From: Lactobacillales bacterium
GTDB taxonomy: Bacteria; Bacillota; Bacilli; Lactobacillales; Streptococcaceae
Reading direction: 5' to 3'
Length of the DNA stretch: 39,308 bases
NCBI GenBank assembly: GCA_031288715.1
Contig: JAITQW010000049.1
Coordinates: 1-39,308, forward strand
The notes under the pieces: generated by a model
Database searches by the model: none
What the model was told of the DNA's origin: nothing
The model's input: only the letters and a program-made list of their open reading frames with translations
Program-made: the position numbers and the translations under genes
Shown here: one piece after another, positions 1-8,862 of the stretch
Layout: every line of letters begins with the position of its first letter
How positions within the stretch are numbered: position 1 is the first letter of the stretch

Positions 1-203
1 GAACCAATCCGCATAGAGTTGTTTATGTGGGTGAGTCAACTGAGGGCATATTGTTAATTGAGACAAATAAAAGAAATAAAGTTAAGATTGTCCAAGAAGA
101 TTATCCAATTGGTGATAGAACTTCAAATGGATCGTTTGTGATCGATGGAAAAAATGAAATCGTGGAGAGTGTGAGGAGATCTAATGATAGCTTAAGTTCT
201 TAA
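1..203 (+). CDS. parC: Topoisomerase IV subunit A (ParC)-like C-terminal end, partial
   Basis: An open frame enters from the left edge (codons begin at base 3) and stops with TAA at 201-203, giving 66 residues. The motif LLIETNKRNKVKIVQEDYPI, followed by GDRTSNGSF, resembles the last blade of the ParC/GyrA C-terminal beta-pinwheel, where Lactobacillales ParC proteins end in a DYP-I-x-x-R-x-x-NGSF pattern. ParC is the DNA-cutting subunit of the decatenating type II topoisomerase. Only the tail is present, so neither the catalytic tyrosine nor parE can be checked. GyrA is the main alternative. The assignment rests on remembered family patterns. Confidence 0.55.
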   Translation, partial: TNPHRVVYVGESTEGILLIETNKRNKVKIVQEDYPIGDRTSNGSFVIDGKNEIVESVRRSNDSLSS

Positions 204-246
204 ATGATCAGATAATGCATGTAGAATTCGCTATTAAGCATATAGC

Positions 247-290
247 AATGTTTTTTGTGAACGATTTTTAATCGTGAAACAAACTCTTAG
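247..290. repeat. Interspersed palindromic repeat, copy A
   Basis: This segment contains ACGATT-TTT-AATCGT, a perfect 6-bp hairpin, followed by the end motif GTGAAACAAACTCTTAG. About 38 bp match the copy at 10727-10770 almost base for base. It lies directly before the SD of the Fic gene. It belongs to the repeat family described in the findings. Confidence 0.75.
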
Positions 291-305
291 AGAAAGGTGA
301 ATGGT

Positions 306-1283
306 ATGAACCCACCATTTCGTATTACCAATTATATGTTAAACCGGATTGTAGAGATTTCTCAGCTGATTGGAGAGTTGCAGTTTCAATTGGAAAGGAA
401 CCTTCGTTTAAGAAAAGAGAATCGTATTAGATCGATTCATTCCTCTTTAGCAATCGAGAATAATACGCTTACCTTGGAACAAGTCACTGATATTATTGAT
501 GGTAAATGTGTACTTGGGGATCCGAAAGAGATTCAAGCAGTGAAGAATGCCTATGATGTTTACGAAGAAATTTTAAAACTTAATCCGTACAGTGTTGATG
601 ATTTTCTAAAAGCTCATGGCTATTTAATGAAAGATTTAGTAATGTTGTCTGGAAAGTTTAGAACTGAAGATGTAGGTATATTTGATGGTGATGGAAATAT
701 TGTTCACGTGGGAGCAAGACCACAGTTTGTTTCAAATCTTGTTAAAGAGTTGTTTGATTGGGCGAAAAGAGATGATGTACCGGTGTTGATAAAAAGTTGT
801 ATTATGCATTATGAAATTGAAGCAATTCATCCATTTGAAGATGGTAATGGACGTATGGGAAGACTTTGGCAAAGTGTCTTGTTAAGCCAATGGGAATTAA
901 TTTTTTCATGGATTCCAATTGAAACAATTGTTTATGATCATCAAAAAGGATATTACGATGTTTTGGCTGAAGCAGATAAAGAGAATGATTCAACAAAATT
1001 TATTGAATTTATGCTTGATGTGATTGTTGAAACCTTGAAAGTTTTTCCAAAGGTGAAAATGAGCGATAAAATGAGCGATAAAATGAGCGATAAAGAGCAA
1101 AGGATTTTTACGATTTTGTTGGATTATTTAAGTAATCATGCTGAAATTAGTAGTAAAGATGCACAACTGATATTTAATAAATCATCAGCGACAGTTAGGC
1201 GCTATTTTGCTAAGTTTATTGAATTAGGTTTGGTTGAGTTTAGCGGTGAGAAAAAAATGCGGAGATATAGATTGAAGAAATGA
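306..1283 (+). CDS. Fic family protein (AMP-transferase-type) with C-terminal winged helix
   Basis: Residues 175-186 read HPFEDGNGRMGR, a complete Fic motif (HPFx[D/E]GNGRxxR). Such enzymes usually transfer AMP from ATP to a hydroxyl side chain of a target protein. An N-terminal SSLAIENN (residues 46-53) fits the inhibitory helix motif [S/T]xxxE[G/N], so activity is probably self-restrained. Three MSDK units (residues 252-263) link the Fic domain to a winged-helix-like C-terminus. The ATG at 306 was chosen because AAAGG (293-297) lies at a good distance; a GTG at 297 is in frame but overlaps that SD. The predicted length is 325 aa. No antitoxin gene is adjacent. The target is unknown. Confidence 0.88.
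   Translation: MNPPFRITNYMLNRIVEISQLIGELQFQLERNLRLRKENRIRSIHSSLAIENNTLTLEQVTDIIDGKCVLGDPKEIQAVKNAYDVYEEILKLNPYSVDDFLKAHGYLMKDLVMLSGKFRTEDVGIFDGDGNIVHVGARPQFVSNLVKELFDWAKRDDVPVLIKSCIMHYEIEAIHPFEDGNGRMGRLWQSVLLSQWELIFSWIPIETIVYDHQKGYYDVLAEADKENDSTKFIEFMLDVIVETLKVFPKVKMSDKMSDKMSDKEQRIFTILLDYLSNHAEISSKDAQLIFNKSSATVRRYFAKFIELGLVEFSGEKKMRRYRLKK
1059..1094 (+). repeat. 12-bp tandem repeat x3 inside the Fic gene
   Basis: The unit ATGAGCGATAAA is repeated three times perfectly and encodes MSDK-MSDK-MSDK between the Fic domain and the C-terminal DNA-binding-like domain. Because the unit is in frame, changes in copy number would alter linker length without breaking the protein. From memory, similar x-(S/T)-D-K repeats occur in other Fic proteins. 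Confidence 0.9.
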
Positions 1284-1307
1284 GATAGTCAATCACTTGG
1301 CAAAGCA

Positions 1308-1342
1308 ATGAACTTTTATTTATTTCATAAATTAAAGTTCAT
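1308..1342. terminator. Hairpin downstream of the Fic gene
   Basis: Two 16-bp arms (1308-1323 and 1327-1342) are inverted with one mismatch and a TTC loop. The stem is AT-rich and has no clear U tract on the plus strand, so it may act as a weak terminator or an mRNA 3' end. It starts 25 bp after the Fic stop codon. Confidence 0.45.
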
Positions 1343-1377
1343 GGTGTATTTTATGTTTGAAGAGGAATGGTGAAGTA

Positions 1378-1488
1378 AATTATAAATACTATATTTGGGA
1401 TGTTGGTGGAACTTTATTTGACACGTTAAAGGCATTAGTAAAGGCGTTTGGAAATAATGAGGCAAAAATAGAAGTAAAAGTAAGTTGA
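1378..1488 (+). pseudogene. Remnant of a HAD-superfamily hydrolase (N-terminus only)
   Basis: This frame encodes NYKYYIWDVGGTLFDTLKAL, closely matching the start of small HAD phosphatases, which typically read YIWDLDGTLxDT. The nucleophile position D is present, but the expected second D of DxDGT is G here. The frame stops at 1486-1488 after about 36 codons, where the family normally has over 200. The likely original start, ATG at 1367, is in another frame and hits a stop after three codons, so a frameshift is also present. This is most simply a decayed gene; nothing here should be active. It lies between the Fic gene and pflB. Confidence 0.5.
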
Positions 1489-1541
1489 ATTTTTAAAGAA
1501 AAGGCATGCTCTAATTTTGAACATCGATATAATATTAACTG

Positions 1542-1558
1542 TTGTGCTGATTGCACAA
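1542..1558. promoter_or_regulatory. Rex-like inverted repeat upstream of pflB
   Basis: TTGTGC-TGATT-GCACAA is a perfect 6-bp inverted repeat. The half-sites resemble Rex redox-sensor operators (TTGTGA-N6-TCACAA), but the spacing is one base shorter and the inner bases differ. It lies about 30 bp before the proposed -35 of pflB. Rex commonly controls fermentation genes, so the location is sensible, but the match is imperfect. Confidence 0.3.
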
Positions 1559-1588
1559 AAATCAATCATTTCATTTTGGAAAATTAAG

Positions 1589-1617
1589 TTTTCATTCTTT
1601 TTTACAGGTGTTATACT
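1589..1617 (+). promoter_or_regulatory. Candidate sigma-A promoter for pflB
   Basis: TTTTCA (1589-1594) and TATACT (1612-1617) are separated by 17 bp. The -10 is good (5/6) and the -35 weak, as expected for a promoter that needs activation or derepression. Transcription would start near 1624, leaving a leader of about 105 nt before pflB. Confidence 0.45.
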
Positions 1618-1729
1618 TTAATTGAAAGTAATAAATAGGTAATATATAAGTATGTATATTTTGTCTGATTTTTCAATTTGTATATGAATTTGTGCTTTTT
1701 TGTTTGAAAGAAAGAGAGAGGATACGGTT

Positions 1730-4018
1730 ATGGTATCGATGAAAGAAAAATTGAAAAATAGTCCGATTTTCCAAGAAGCATGGAAGGGATTTAAAGCTGG
1801 GAAATGGTCGAATTCAATAAATACACGTGATTTTATTCAAAATAATTATTTAGAATATCAAGGGGATCATTCATTTTTAGAGAAAGCATCAGATTCTACA
1901 GATAAATTGTGGGTGAAGCTTCAAGAGTTATTTGAGGTCGAACATCAAAAGGGTGGCGTTTATGATATGGACAATGATGTTCCATCGACGCTAACTTCAC
2001 ATGGCCCTGGATATCTGATTAAGGAAGAGGAGAAGATTGTTGGTTTACAGACGAATGAACCTTTAAAACAAGCATTTATGCCCTTTGGTGGGATTCGGAT
2101 GGCCGAGAGTGCACTTGAATCTAACGGATATGAAACAGATGCGGAAATGGATAAAATTTTTACTCAATGGCGTAAGACGCATAATCAAGGCGTATTTGAT
2201 GCGTATACTCCGGAAATGCGTGCAGCTCGTAAAAATAAGATTATCACTGGATTGCCAGATGCGTATGGCCGTGGACGTATTATTGGAGATTATCGCCGTA
2301 TTGCATTGTACGGAATTGATTATTTAATGGAAGAAAAGTTCAAAGATCATTCTAATACAGGAAATGGAACGATGACAGATGATGTGATTCGTTTGCGTGA
2401 AGAAATTTCTGAGCAGTATCGTGCATTGGGTGATTTGAAGAAAATGGCGTCATCCTATGGTTTTGATATTTCTGGACCCGCAAAAACAGCACAAGAAGCG
2501 GTTCAATGGTTATACTTTGGATATTTAGGAGCAATTAAATCCCAAAATGGGGCGGCAATGTCCATTGGACGGATTTCTGCCTTCTTAGATATCTACATTC
2601 AGCGTGATTTAGAAAGTGGTGTGATCAATGAATTTGAAGCGCAAGAATTGATTGATCATTTGATTATGAAACTTCGTATGGTGAAGTTTGCTAGAACGCC
2701 AGAATACAATCAATTATTCTCTGGATATCCAATTTGGGCGACACTTTCAGTTGCTGGTATGGGAGTTGATGGTCGTTCGCTAGTAACGAAGACAGATTTT
2801 CGTATTTTACACACATTAACAAATATGGGACCTTCACCAGAACCAAATCTAACCGTATTGTACAGTTCTCGATTGCCAGAAGGATTCCGTACGTATGCAG
2901 CAAAAATTGCGAAAGAATCTTCTTCAATTCAGTTTGAAAATGATGATCTATTGCGTCAATATTGGGGATCAGATGATTGTGCAATTGCTTGTTGTGTGTC
3001 AGCAACGGTGGTTGGTAAAGATATGCAATTCTTTGGTGCACGTGCAAACTTAGCAAAAGCAGTGTTATATGCGATTAATGGTGGAGTTGATGAGAAAACA
3101 CGAATGCAAGTGGGTCCGAAATTTCGTCCGATTGATGGAGATAAATTAGATTTCGAAGAATTTATCGACCGTTACAAAGATATTTTGGATTGGTTGGCAG
3201 AATTGTATGTAAATACGTTAAATGTAATTCACTATATGCATGATAAGTATAGTTACGAAGCTGCTCAATTAGCTTTGATGGATTCTAACTTGAAACGTAC
3301 GTTTGCTACAGGAGTTGCTGGAATTTCTCATGCTACGGATTCAATTATGGCAATTAAACACGGAAATGTGAAAATAATTCGTGATGAAACTGGATTTGCT
3401 GTGGATTACGTTCCGCAAAATGAATTTCCAACTTATGGGAACGACAGTGAAGAAGCAGATGCGATGGCAAACTGGATTTTAAAGTATTTTATGACGCAAA
3501 TTCGTCGTCAACATACGTATCGTAATTCTACACCAACGACTTCTCTTCTTACGATTACTTCAAATGTCGTTTATGGAAAAGCTACTGGTAATTTACCTGA
3601 TGGTCGTCGTGCGGGCAAACCTTTAGCTCCAGGTGCAAACCCTTCTTATCAAGATGGAAAATTTTTGGGTGAGAAGAATGGATTGCTAGCGTCACTTAAT
3701 TCTACAGCTCGTTTAAACTATGGAAATGCGCAGGATGGAATTTCTAACACACAAACGATTAATCCAAATGGTCTTGGGAAAGATGATGATTCAAGGATTA
3801 ATAACTTGAAAAGTGTGTTAGATGGATATTTTGATAAAGGTGGGTACCATATGAATGTAAATGTCTTTACAAATGATTTGTTGAAAGATGCTCAAGATCA
3901 TTCTGAAAAATATCCTAACTTGACGATTCGTGTTTCTGGATATGCAGTTAAGTTCCGTGATTTGACAAGGGAACAGCAAGATGATGTTATGATGCGTACG
4001 GCGCACGGTAGTTTGTAA
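1730..4018 (+). CDS. pflB: Pyruvate formate-lyase (formate C-acetyltransferase)
   Basis: This glycyl-radical enzyme converts pyruvate and CoA to acetyl-CoA and formate in anaerobic mixed-acid fermentation. The paired catalytic cysteines lie in CAIACCVSA (C421, C422). The radical glycine is G737 in RVSGYAV, 25 residues from the C-terminus. At 762 aa the length is typical. The ATG at 1730 follows GAGAGAGGA with good spacing; a TTG at 1700 is in frame but has no SD. The activating enzyme gene pflA, often adjacent, is not found here. The gene appears monocistronic, with a long hairpin downstream. Confidence 0.97.
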   Translation: MVSMKEKLKNSPIFQEAWKGFKAGKWSNSINTRDFIQNNYLEYQGDHSFLEKASDSTDKLWVKLQELFEVEHQKGGVYDMDNDVPSTLTSHGPGYLIKEEEKIVGLQTNEPLKQAFMPFGGIRMAESALESNGYETDAEMDKIFTQWRKTHNQGVFDAYTPEMRAARKNKIITGLPDAYGRGRIIGDYRRIALYGIDYLMEEKFKDHSNTGNGTMTDDVIRLREEISEQYRALGDLKKMASSYGFDISGPAKTAQEAVQWLYFGYLGAIKSQNGAAMSIGRISAFLDIYIQRDLESGVINEFEAQELIDHLIMKLRMVKFARTPEYNQLFSGYPIWATLSVAGMGVDGRSLVTKTDFRILHTLTNMGPSPEPNLTVLYSSRLPEGFRTYAAKIAKESSSIQFENDDLLRQYWGSDDCAIACCVSATVVGKDMQFFGARANLAKAVLYAINGGVDEKTRMQVGPKFRPIDGDKLDFEEFIDRYKDILDWLAELYVNTLNVIHYMHDKYSYEAAQLALMDSNLKRTFATGVAGISHATDSIMAIKHGNVKIIRDETGFAVDYVPQNEFPTYGNDSEEADAMANWILKYFMTQIRRQHTYRNSTPTTSLLTITSNVVYGKATGNLPDGRRAGKPLAPGANPSYQDGKFLGEKNGLLASLNSTARLNYGNAQDGISNTQTINPNGLGKDDDSRINNLKSVLDGYFDKGGYHMNVNVFTNDLLKDAQDHSEKYPNLTIRVSGYAVKFRDLTREQQDDVMMRTAHGSL

Positions 4019-4295
4019 AATTTTGGTTACAATTTCATGGTGGTAGCAATGTCTTCTCACTTTTTAAGTATTGCCAAAAAGTTTTGCACTTAAGGTTTTA
4101 AGACTTTAATTCTTGCTGAAAGGGGACGAGTGAGATTACAGATTCATGGAGTACCTTTCTCAGCAAGAATTGATTTCAAAAAGAGAAATTTAAAAGTGAT
4201 TCAATAGGCATTGATTAACATGTTAAAAACGGTATTATTATCAACCATTGATCGATTTCTTAAGAAGGAAAAAAATTGAGGAGCCATCTCAAAAG
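4019..4295. other. Non-coding gap downstream of pflB with a long hairpin (4108-4171)
   Basis: No gene is visible on either strand. The main structure is an inverted repeat: 4108-4123 (AATTCTTGCTGAAAGG) pairs with 4154-4171, with a 2-nt bulge and a loop of about 30 nt. It probably ends or stabilises the pflB transcript, since no T tract follows closely. It also separates pflB from the reverse-strand toxin gene, whose 3' end faces it. Confidence 0.5.
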
Positions 4296-4649
4296 TTATT
4301 TACCATTACTCCACGATATTATTTTTGAAATATAATTTAAACGATTCAAATAATCAGTCTTTGTATTTACAATATGCAAGACATATATTTGCTTTGGAAG
4401 TGCTACATAAAAAATTAAGTGCTTTTTATCTATGATATACATTCTTAGAGTATGTTTTTTGGTGAGTTGTCTACCTATTCGTTCATCAAAGTTAATTCCA
4501 AGCTCTGGGGCTGTTTTTAAAAACTGCAAGTCATTCATAATTTTGCTTGCTAATTCCTGAGCTGATTGCTTGCTAAAAAGTTTTTCCTCAATGTGTGTTT
4601 TAATTTCTTTTAGCTCTTGCACAAATTTCTCTGAAAATCTAAATTCCAA
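4296..4649 (-). CDS. RelE/ParE-family toxin of a type II toxin-antitoxin system
   Basis: The 117-aa basic product has the RelE/ParE layout: an N-terminal FSEKFVQELKEIKTHIEEK helix pair, a central LGINFDERIGRQLTKKHTLR segment, and C-terminal strands HLIFYVALPKQIYVLHIVN followed by a [K/R]xDYxxRL-like end. RelE relatives cleave mRNA on the ribosome and ParE relatives poison gyrase; the sequence does not separate the two. The start is TTG at 4649, preceded on the minus strand by GGGAG with a 6-nt gap. No full antitoxin gene precedes it. Only a 22-codon minus-strand frame (4707 to 4639) overlaps its start, possibly an antitoxin remnant. The gene is divergent from nusG. Confidence 0.7.
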   Translation of the reverse strand: MEFRFSEKFVQELKEIKTHIEEKLFSKQSAQELASKIMNDLQFLKTAPELGINFDERIGRQLTKKHTLRMYIIDKKHLIFYVALPKQIYVLHIVNTKTDYLNRLNYISKIISWSNGK

Positions 4650-4706
4650 ACTGTTCTCCCACTTCCGACTCAGAAAAAGAGTTTCCTTTTTTCATTTCTT
4701 TTTTCA

Positions 4707-4715
4707 TGATATACT
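4707..4715 (+). promoter_or_regulatory. Extended -10 promoter for nusG
   Basis: TG-A-TATACT is an extended -10 element with a strong core hexamer, about 70 bp upstream of the nusG start. A T-rich stretch replaces a clear -35. The same short interval must also hold the divergent promoter of the toxin gene. Confidence 0.5.
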
Positions 4716-4784
4716 TGTGCTTAAAGAAAGCAACGAGCAAGACTTGGGCTTTTTTATTTTGCAAAAAAATGGAGGCTGTCAGTC

Positions 4785-5333
4785 ATGGTAGAGAGTTTTG
4801 AAAAAGAGTGGTATGCGTTACAGACGTATTCGGGATATGAAGGGAAAGTTAAGCATGATTTAGAATCTCGTACTCAAAGTATTTCTGGAATGGAGAATTA
4901 TATTTTTAGAGTAGTAATTCCGTCAGAGAAAAAAATGATTGAGAAAGATGGGAAAATGAAAGAGGAAGAGCAGTACATTTTTCCAGGATACGTATTGGTA
5001 GAAATGATAATGACGGATGAGGCGTGGTTTGTTGTTCGTAACACACCAAATGTAACAGGATTTGTTGGTTCACATGGAGCAGGGACTAAACCAGCTCCTT
5101 TGCTTCCGGAGGAAGTTAATTCTATATTGAAGTCCATGGGTCAATTTGTGCGTGTATATGAATTAGAAGTTGAAGTGGGAGACATGGTTGAAATTATTGA
5201 TGGAGCTTTTTCAAATATGTCAGGGAAAGTCACAGAAGTAAACCAGGAAGAAGAAAAATTGAAAGTGGAAATTGAAATGTTTGGTCGTGAAATGGCAGTA
5301 GAGTTAGATTTCCCTCAAGTGGATACAATATAG
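4785..5333 (+). CDS. nusG: Transcription termination/antitermination factor NusG
   Basis: The 182-aa product has an N-terminal NGN domain (EWYALQTYSGYEGKVKHDLE...FPGYVLVEM...VRNTPNVTGFVG) and a C-terminal KOW domain (about residues 125-182, VGDMVEIIDGAFSNMSGKV). NusG binds RNA polymerase, affects pausing and Rho action, and can couple to ribosomal S10. GGAGG at 4771-4775 sits 9 nt before the ATG. secE, which normally precedes nusG, is not in the upstream 130 bp. The gene appears to be a single-gene unit with its own promoter, followed by a large repeat. Confidence 0.96.
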   Translation: MVESFEKEWYALQTYSGYEGKVKHDLESRTQSISGMENYIFRVVIPSEKKMIEKDGKMKEEEQYIFPGYVLVEMIMTDEAWFVVRNTPNVTGFVGSHGAGTKPAPLLPEEVNSILKSMGQFVRVYELEVEVGDMVEIIDGAFSNMSGKVTEVNQEEEKLKVEIEMFGREMAVELDFPQVDTI

Positions 5334-5694
5334 ATTTTAAGTAGGATTCCCTCTAATTTCCAAAAATTACGAACTACCTTAATGATTGACAAACGTTTCT
5401 CCTGTGAGTGATTTTTAATCGCGAGATGCCGAAATGCGAGAAGCGTGACAGAGTATAGGTAGGATGTACTTTTGGTTCATCTGTAAAGATATCGTGAACA
5501 GACTCTTACGTGGCTAATTACCTAAAAAGATTTTTACAAATTTATGAATGATTTTCAAAGTAGGTAAGTTTAAAGTTAATGAAATTGTATTGAGAAAATA
5601 AAGAAAATGTATGTTTCAATTTTTTTATGAGGCTAACATATATGGATGGAAGCCTCATAAATATTGACACATACCAAAGTAAATTGGAGTTGGC
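5334..5694. other. Gap between nusG and the flippase gene
   Basis: This 361-bp gap is filled mostly by composite repeat C. Near 5630-5665 a perfect 11-bp inverted repeat (TTTATGAGGCT / AGCCTCATAAA) with a 16-nt loop precedes the flippase gene. TTGACA at about 5664 has no convincing -10 partner. No coding gene is seen. Confidence 0.6.
5361..5510. repeat. Composite interspersed repeat, copy C
   Basis: The unit runs CGAACTACCTTAATGATTG ... GACAGAGTATAGGTAGGATG ... TTTTGGTTCAT and ends with GTGAACAGACTCTTAC. Outer arms (CTACCTTA/TAGGTAG) and inner arms (ACGTTTCTC/GAGAAGCGT) would form nested hairpins. The core to 5480 aligns over about 120 bp with the reverse complement of 36546-36718, and its outer parts align with 33066-33136. 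Confidence 0.8.
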
Positions 5695-7227
5695 ATGGCA
5701 GAATTTTCTTCTAGAACTGAAAAAGCAATGCGAAACGTAGTAATGAGTGGTATTACTCAAATTTTTATTATTACCACTCGTTTTATCATCCAGACTATTT
5801 TTATACGCAAGCTCGGTAAGGATTATACGGGTATTAATGGACTTTTCAACAATGTCATTTTGGTTTTAAACCTTTCAGAGTTAGGGGTAGGAAGTGCCAT
5901 TGTTTTTTCACTTTATCAAGCATTGCACGAGAGAAGTGTTGAGAAGATTTCTGGTCTGATGAATTTTTATCGCAAAGTTTATCATGTAATTGGTGGAGTT
6001 ATTGCACTCGTTGGTTTATTAATCATTCCATTTTTGCCATACATGATTAAAGGTAAATCTGTGCCGCATACTATGATTATTTACTTATTGTTTCTATTTA
6101 ACACAGTAATGAGTTACTTTTTCTCGTTTAAGCGCATGTTACTAACTGCAGATCAGAGAGAGTATCTTAATCAAGTTAATTTACTTTTATTTACGGCTAT
6201 CCAAATTATGTTTCAGTTTATTGCACTCTTGGTATTTAAAGCATATATTGCGTATTTGCTAATTTTTATCTTTTTTCAAGTATTGTCTAATTTGGTGATT
6301 TCACAGAAAGTTGATCAATTGTATCCTTTTTTAAAGGAAAATCGGCATGCGAAAATTAGCCAAGGAGAATTTTTAGTTATTAAGCGCAATACCAAAGAGT
6401 TAATGGGTGACAAGTTGAGCGAAGTTGTGATTATCGGGACAGACAATATTTTGTTGAGTGCGATGATAGGACTTAATGCTATAGGAATTTTTTCTAGTTA
6501 TGAATTAATTGTGAATGCGTTAGCAAAACTTTTTAACATGGTTATTGGTGGGGCTTCGGCTAGCGTGGGAAATCTAGCTCATGCGATTAAAGATAAGAAA
6601 AAGGTGGAGCAAAATTTTTTTTATCATTCTGGAATATCTTTTATGGTGGCACTTTTTACCTTTACTTGTTTGTTAAATTTGTTGCAGCCATTTATTTTGC
6701 TTTGGGCAGGAGAAGGTTATCTAGTTTCTTCGTTTACAATTTGGTTAATTGTGTTTAATTTGGCATTGCAAATTATGAGAAATACGCCAGCTGCTTTTTT
6801 CTCCGCACTTGGGACGTATCAGTATATGGGGAGAAAATCTTTCATTGAATCGTTGTTAAACTTAATTTTTTCTGCAACGTTATTAGCAAAAACAGATTTG
6901 GGTATTGGTGCTGTGGTGCTTGGAACAATTTTGGCAAATATTTTAGTTAATTCTTGGTGGGAACCGTATCAGTTATATCGTTTGTATTTTAAAGAAGGTT
7001 ATGTAAAATATTTAGTTTGTTATTATGTTCGCGTTCTTCTATTGTTGGGAACAGGGGGCATTAGTTGGTGGTTGCTGAATTGTTGGACGCTACATAATTT
7101 AATTGTAAGGCTCTTCGTTTCATTCATTATTTCGATTCTATTTGCGAGCATGACTGCTTTTTTAAGTTCTTATCGGGAAATGAAATTCGTATTTGAAAAT
7201 TTGCTTAAATTTAGGAGGAAATTTTAG
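5695..7227 (+). CDS. Polysaccharide flippase-like membrane protein (Wzx/MATE-type)
   Basis: The 510-aa protein has about 12-14 hydrophobic segments and an N-terminal pattern (FIIQTIFIRKLGKDYTGING, then LSELGVGSAIVFSLY) typical of polysaccharide transporters of the MOP superfamily. These move undecaprenyl-linked oligosaccharides across the membrane. Its substrate cannot be told from sequence, and no glycosyltransferases of a capsule locus are adjacent. GGAG at 5686-5689 supports the ATG at 5695. The DUF1146 gene follows with no gap, so the two probably share a transcript. Confidence 0.8.
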   Translation: MAEFSSRTEKAMRNVVMSGITQIFIITTRFIIQTIFIRKLGKDYTGINGLFNNVILVLNLSELGVGSAIVFSLYQALHERSVEKISGLMNFYRKVYHVIGGVIALVGLLIIPFLPYMIKGKSVPHTMIIYLLFLFNTVMSYFFSFKRMLLTADQREYLNQVNLLLFTAIQIMFQFIALLVFKAYIAYLLIFIFFQVLSNLVISQKVDQLYPFLKENRHAKISQGEFLVIKRNTKELMGDKLSEVVIIGTDNILLSAMIGLNAIGIFSSYELIVNALAKLFNMVIGGASASVGNLAHAIKDKKKVEQNFFYHSGISFMVALFTFTCLLNLLQPFILLWAGEGYLVSSFTIWLIVFNLALQIMRNTPAAFFSALGTYQYMGRKSFIESLLNLIFSATLLAKTDLGIGAVVLGTILANILVNSWWEPYQLYRLYFKEGYVKYLVCYYVRVLLLLGTGGISWWLLNCWTLHNLIVRLFVSFIISILFASMTAFLSSYREMKFVFENLLKFRRKF

Positions 7228-7470
7228 ATGTTCCATCAATATTTTGGTATTAATGCACTATTTAAAATTGTTGTTCACTTACTTTTTATCTATTTTTCTT
7301 TTTGGGCTCTGCAGTCTTTAAATTTGGAAACTTTTTTTCGTCGAAAAACAGGAGAAGAACAAAGAATTCGTGCCGTATTTTTGCTATTGGCAATTGCAAT
7401 AGGATATAATGCTAGTTCATTTTTTCTGGAATTTTTATTGTTGTCTAAAAATATTTTTGTAAGAATTTGA
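7228..7470 (+). CDS. DUF1146 family small membrane protein (YwzB-like)
   Basis: This is an 80-aa protein with two hydrophobic segments (about residues 10-29 and 46-70) separated by a basic stretch containing FFRRKTGEEQRIRAVFLLLAIAIGY. That pattern matches the uncharacterised DUF1146/YwzB family of Firmicutes, usually found next to cell-wall or ATP-synthase genes. It begins one base after the flippase stop, with its SD (GGAGG) inside the flippase 3' end, indicating translational coupling. Function is unknown. Confidence 0.75.
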   Translation: MFHQYFGINALFKIVVHLLFIYFSFWALQSLNLETFFRRKTGEEQRIRAVFLLLAIAIGYNASSFFLEFLLLSKNIFVRI

Positions 7471-7847
7471 GTCTCTTACAAAATAAAAGGCACTTTTTTC
7501 TTGTTCTCTTTTTAAATTTTTGCGTTTAATAAAATTTCATTTAACAATTGATTATAGCTAGGATATTCCTATAAATATATTTCATGGTATAAGCATCTAT
7601 TTTATAATGAAGAGCAATTTGGTAGAGAGTAACAGACTCTAAAAGGAATTTTAAGTGCTTATTTTTTTTATTTTAAAAGTTGTTTTGATATATTGTCTTT
7701 GTTAATGTTAATCGTTCTAATGAATGTATTTTTTATTAATTTCATTATATTATTAAAAAATCTAGATTATATTTGTAATTATTGAAATTTTTATTTTTTC
7801 TGAATAATACTTTCGTTTCCACTTTAAAAAGTATAGGAGGTTAAAAA
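7471..7847. other. AT-rich gap upstream of the mannose PTS
   Basis: This 377-bp, very AT-rich region holds a repeat-end motif TAACAGACTCTAAAAGG at 7630-7646 (copy F). A weak promoter candidate is TTGATA (7685-7690), 17 bp, then TTAATC. No sigma-54 -24/-12 element was found. No gene is visible. Confidence 0.5.
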
Positions 7848-8846
7848 ATGAGCATTGGAATTATTCTTGCGAGTCATGGTGATTTTGCAGATGGGATCAA
7901 GCAGTCGGGTATGATGATTTTTGGTGAACAAGAAAAAGTTCAATCCGTAACTTTTAAGCCGAATGAAGGACCTGATGATTTGCGTGCGAAGTTGAATGAA
8001 GCGGTTGCAACTTTTGATGCAGAAGATGAAGTTTTGTTTCTGGTAGATTTATGGGGGGGATCTCCCTTTAATCAAGCCAATGGAATTTATGAAGAAAACA
8101 AGGAAAGAATGGCGATTATTGCTGGACTGAATTTGCCGATGCTGATTCAAGCTTATACAGAGCGATTTAATGCAGGTGCGAAGATTCATGATGTAGTAAA
8201 AAATATTATTAAAGAAGCCAGAGATGGGATACGTGTTCGTCCAGAAGAACTGCAACCTAATGTAGTAAAAAAAGCTTTTTTACCTAGTAATGCAGGTACA
8301 TCGATTCCAGAAGGAACTGTTTTGGGAGACGGGCATCTTAAGTACGCTTTAGCTCGGATTGATTCTCGTTTGCTTCATGGTCAAGTAGCCACTTCGTGGT
8401 CGAAAGCAGTGAATCCAACACGAATTATTGTCGTTTCTGATGATGTGGCTAAAGATGATTTGCGTAAAAAATTGATTGAGCAGGCAGCTCCTCCAGGAAT
8501 TAATGCGAATGTTGTACCAATTGATAAGATGATTCAGATATCCAAAGATCCTCGATTTGGGAACACGAGAGCATTGTTGTTGTTTGAAACGCCTCAGGAT
8601 GCTTTAAGGGTAGTGAAAGGTGGGGTGGGTATTAAAGAATTGAATATCGGTTCTATGGCGCACTCGGTTGGTAAAGTGGTTGTGAGTAAAGTGATATCAA
8701 TGGGAAGTGATGATGTTGTTGCACTGAAAGAATTAGAAAGTTTAGGTGTCAAGTTTGATATTAGAAAAGTGCCGAATGATTCGAATGATGATATAGATAA
8801 TCTTTTGAAAAAGGCTGAGAAGGAATTGGCTCAGGTTCAAACCTAG
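7848..8846 (+). CDS. manL: Mannose-class PTS EIIAB subunit
   Basis: This cytoplasmic fusion carries the IIA domain (residues 1 to about 130; phospho-acceptor H10 in [11 protein letters not shown]), a linker of about 30 residues, and the IIB domain (from about 163; phospho-acceptor H177 in [15 protein letters not shown]). Phosphate passes from HPr to H10, to H177, then to the incoming sugar. The 332-aa length suits ManL/MptA proteins, which transport mannose, glucose and related sugars and often act in catabolite control. AGGAGG precedes the ATG. It is the first gene of manL-manM-manN. Confidence 0.95.
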   Translation: MSIGIILASHGDFADGIKQSGMMIFGEQEKVQSVTFKPNEGPDDLRAKLNEAVATFDAEDEVLFLVDLWGGSPFNQANGIYEENKERMAIIAGLNLPMLIQAYTERFNAGAKIHDVVKNIIKEARDGIRVRPEELQPNVVKKAFLPSNAGTSIPEGTVLGDGHLKYALARIDSRLLHGQVATSWSKAVNPTRIIVVSDDVAKDDLRKKLIEQAAPPGINANVVPIDKMIQISKDPRFGNTRALLLFETPQDALRVVKGGVGIKELNIGSMAHSVGKVVVSKVISMGSDDVVALKELESLGVKFDIRKVPNDSNDDIDNLLKKAEKELAQVQT

Positions 8847-8862
8847 AATAATGATGATATTA

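Noticed and set aside
4639-4707. 22-codon minus-strand frame as an antitoxin gene
   Set aside because: It is too short for known antitoxins, has no SD and no recognisable motif. It is mentioned only as a possible remnant.
4650-4784. secE upstream of nusG
   Set aside because: No frame in this interval encodes a SecE-like single-span protein; it holds only the divergent control region.
7471-7847. Sigma-54 promoter for the mannose PTS, common in Enterococcus and Listeria
   Set aside because: GGCAC near 7481 has no TTGC at the required distance, and no other -24/-12 pair is present.
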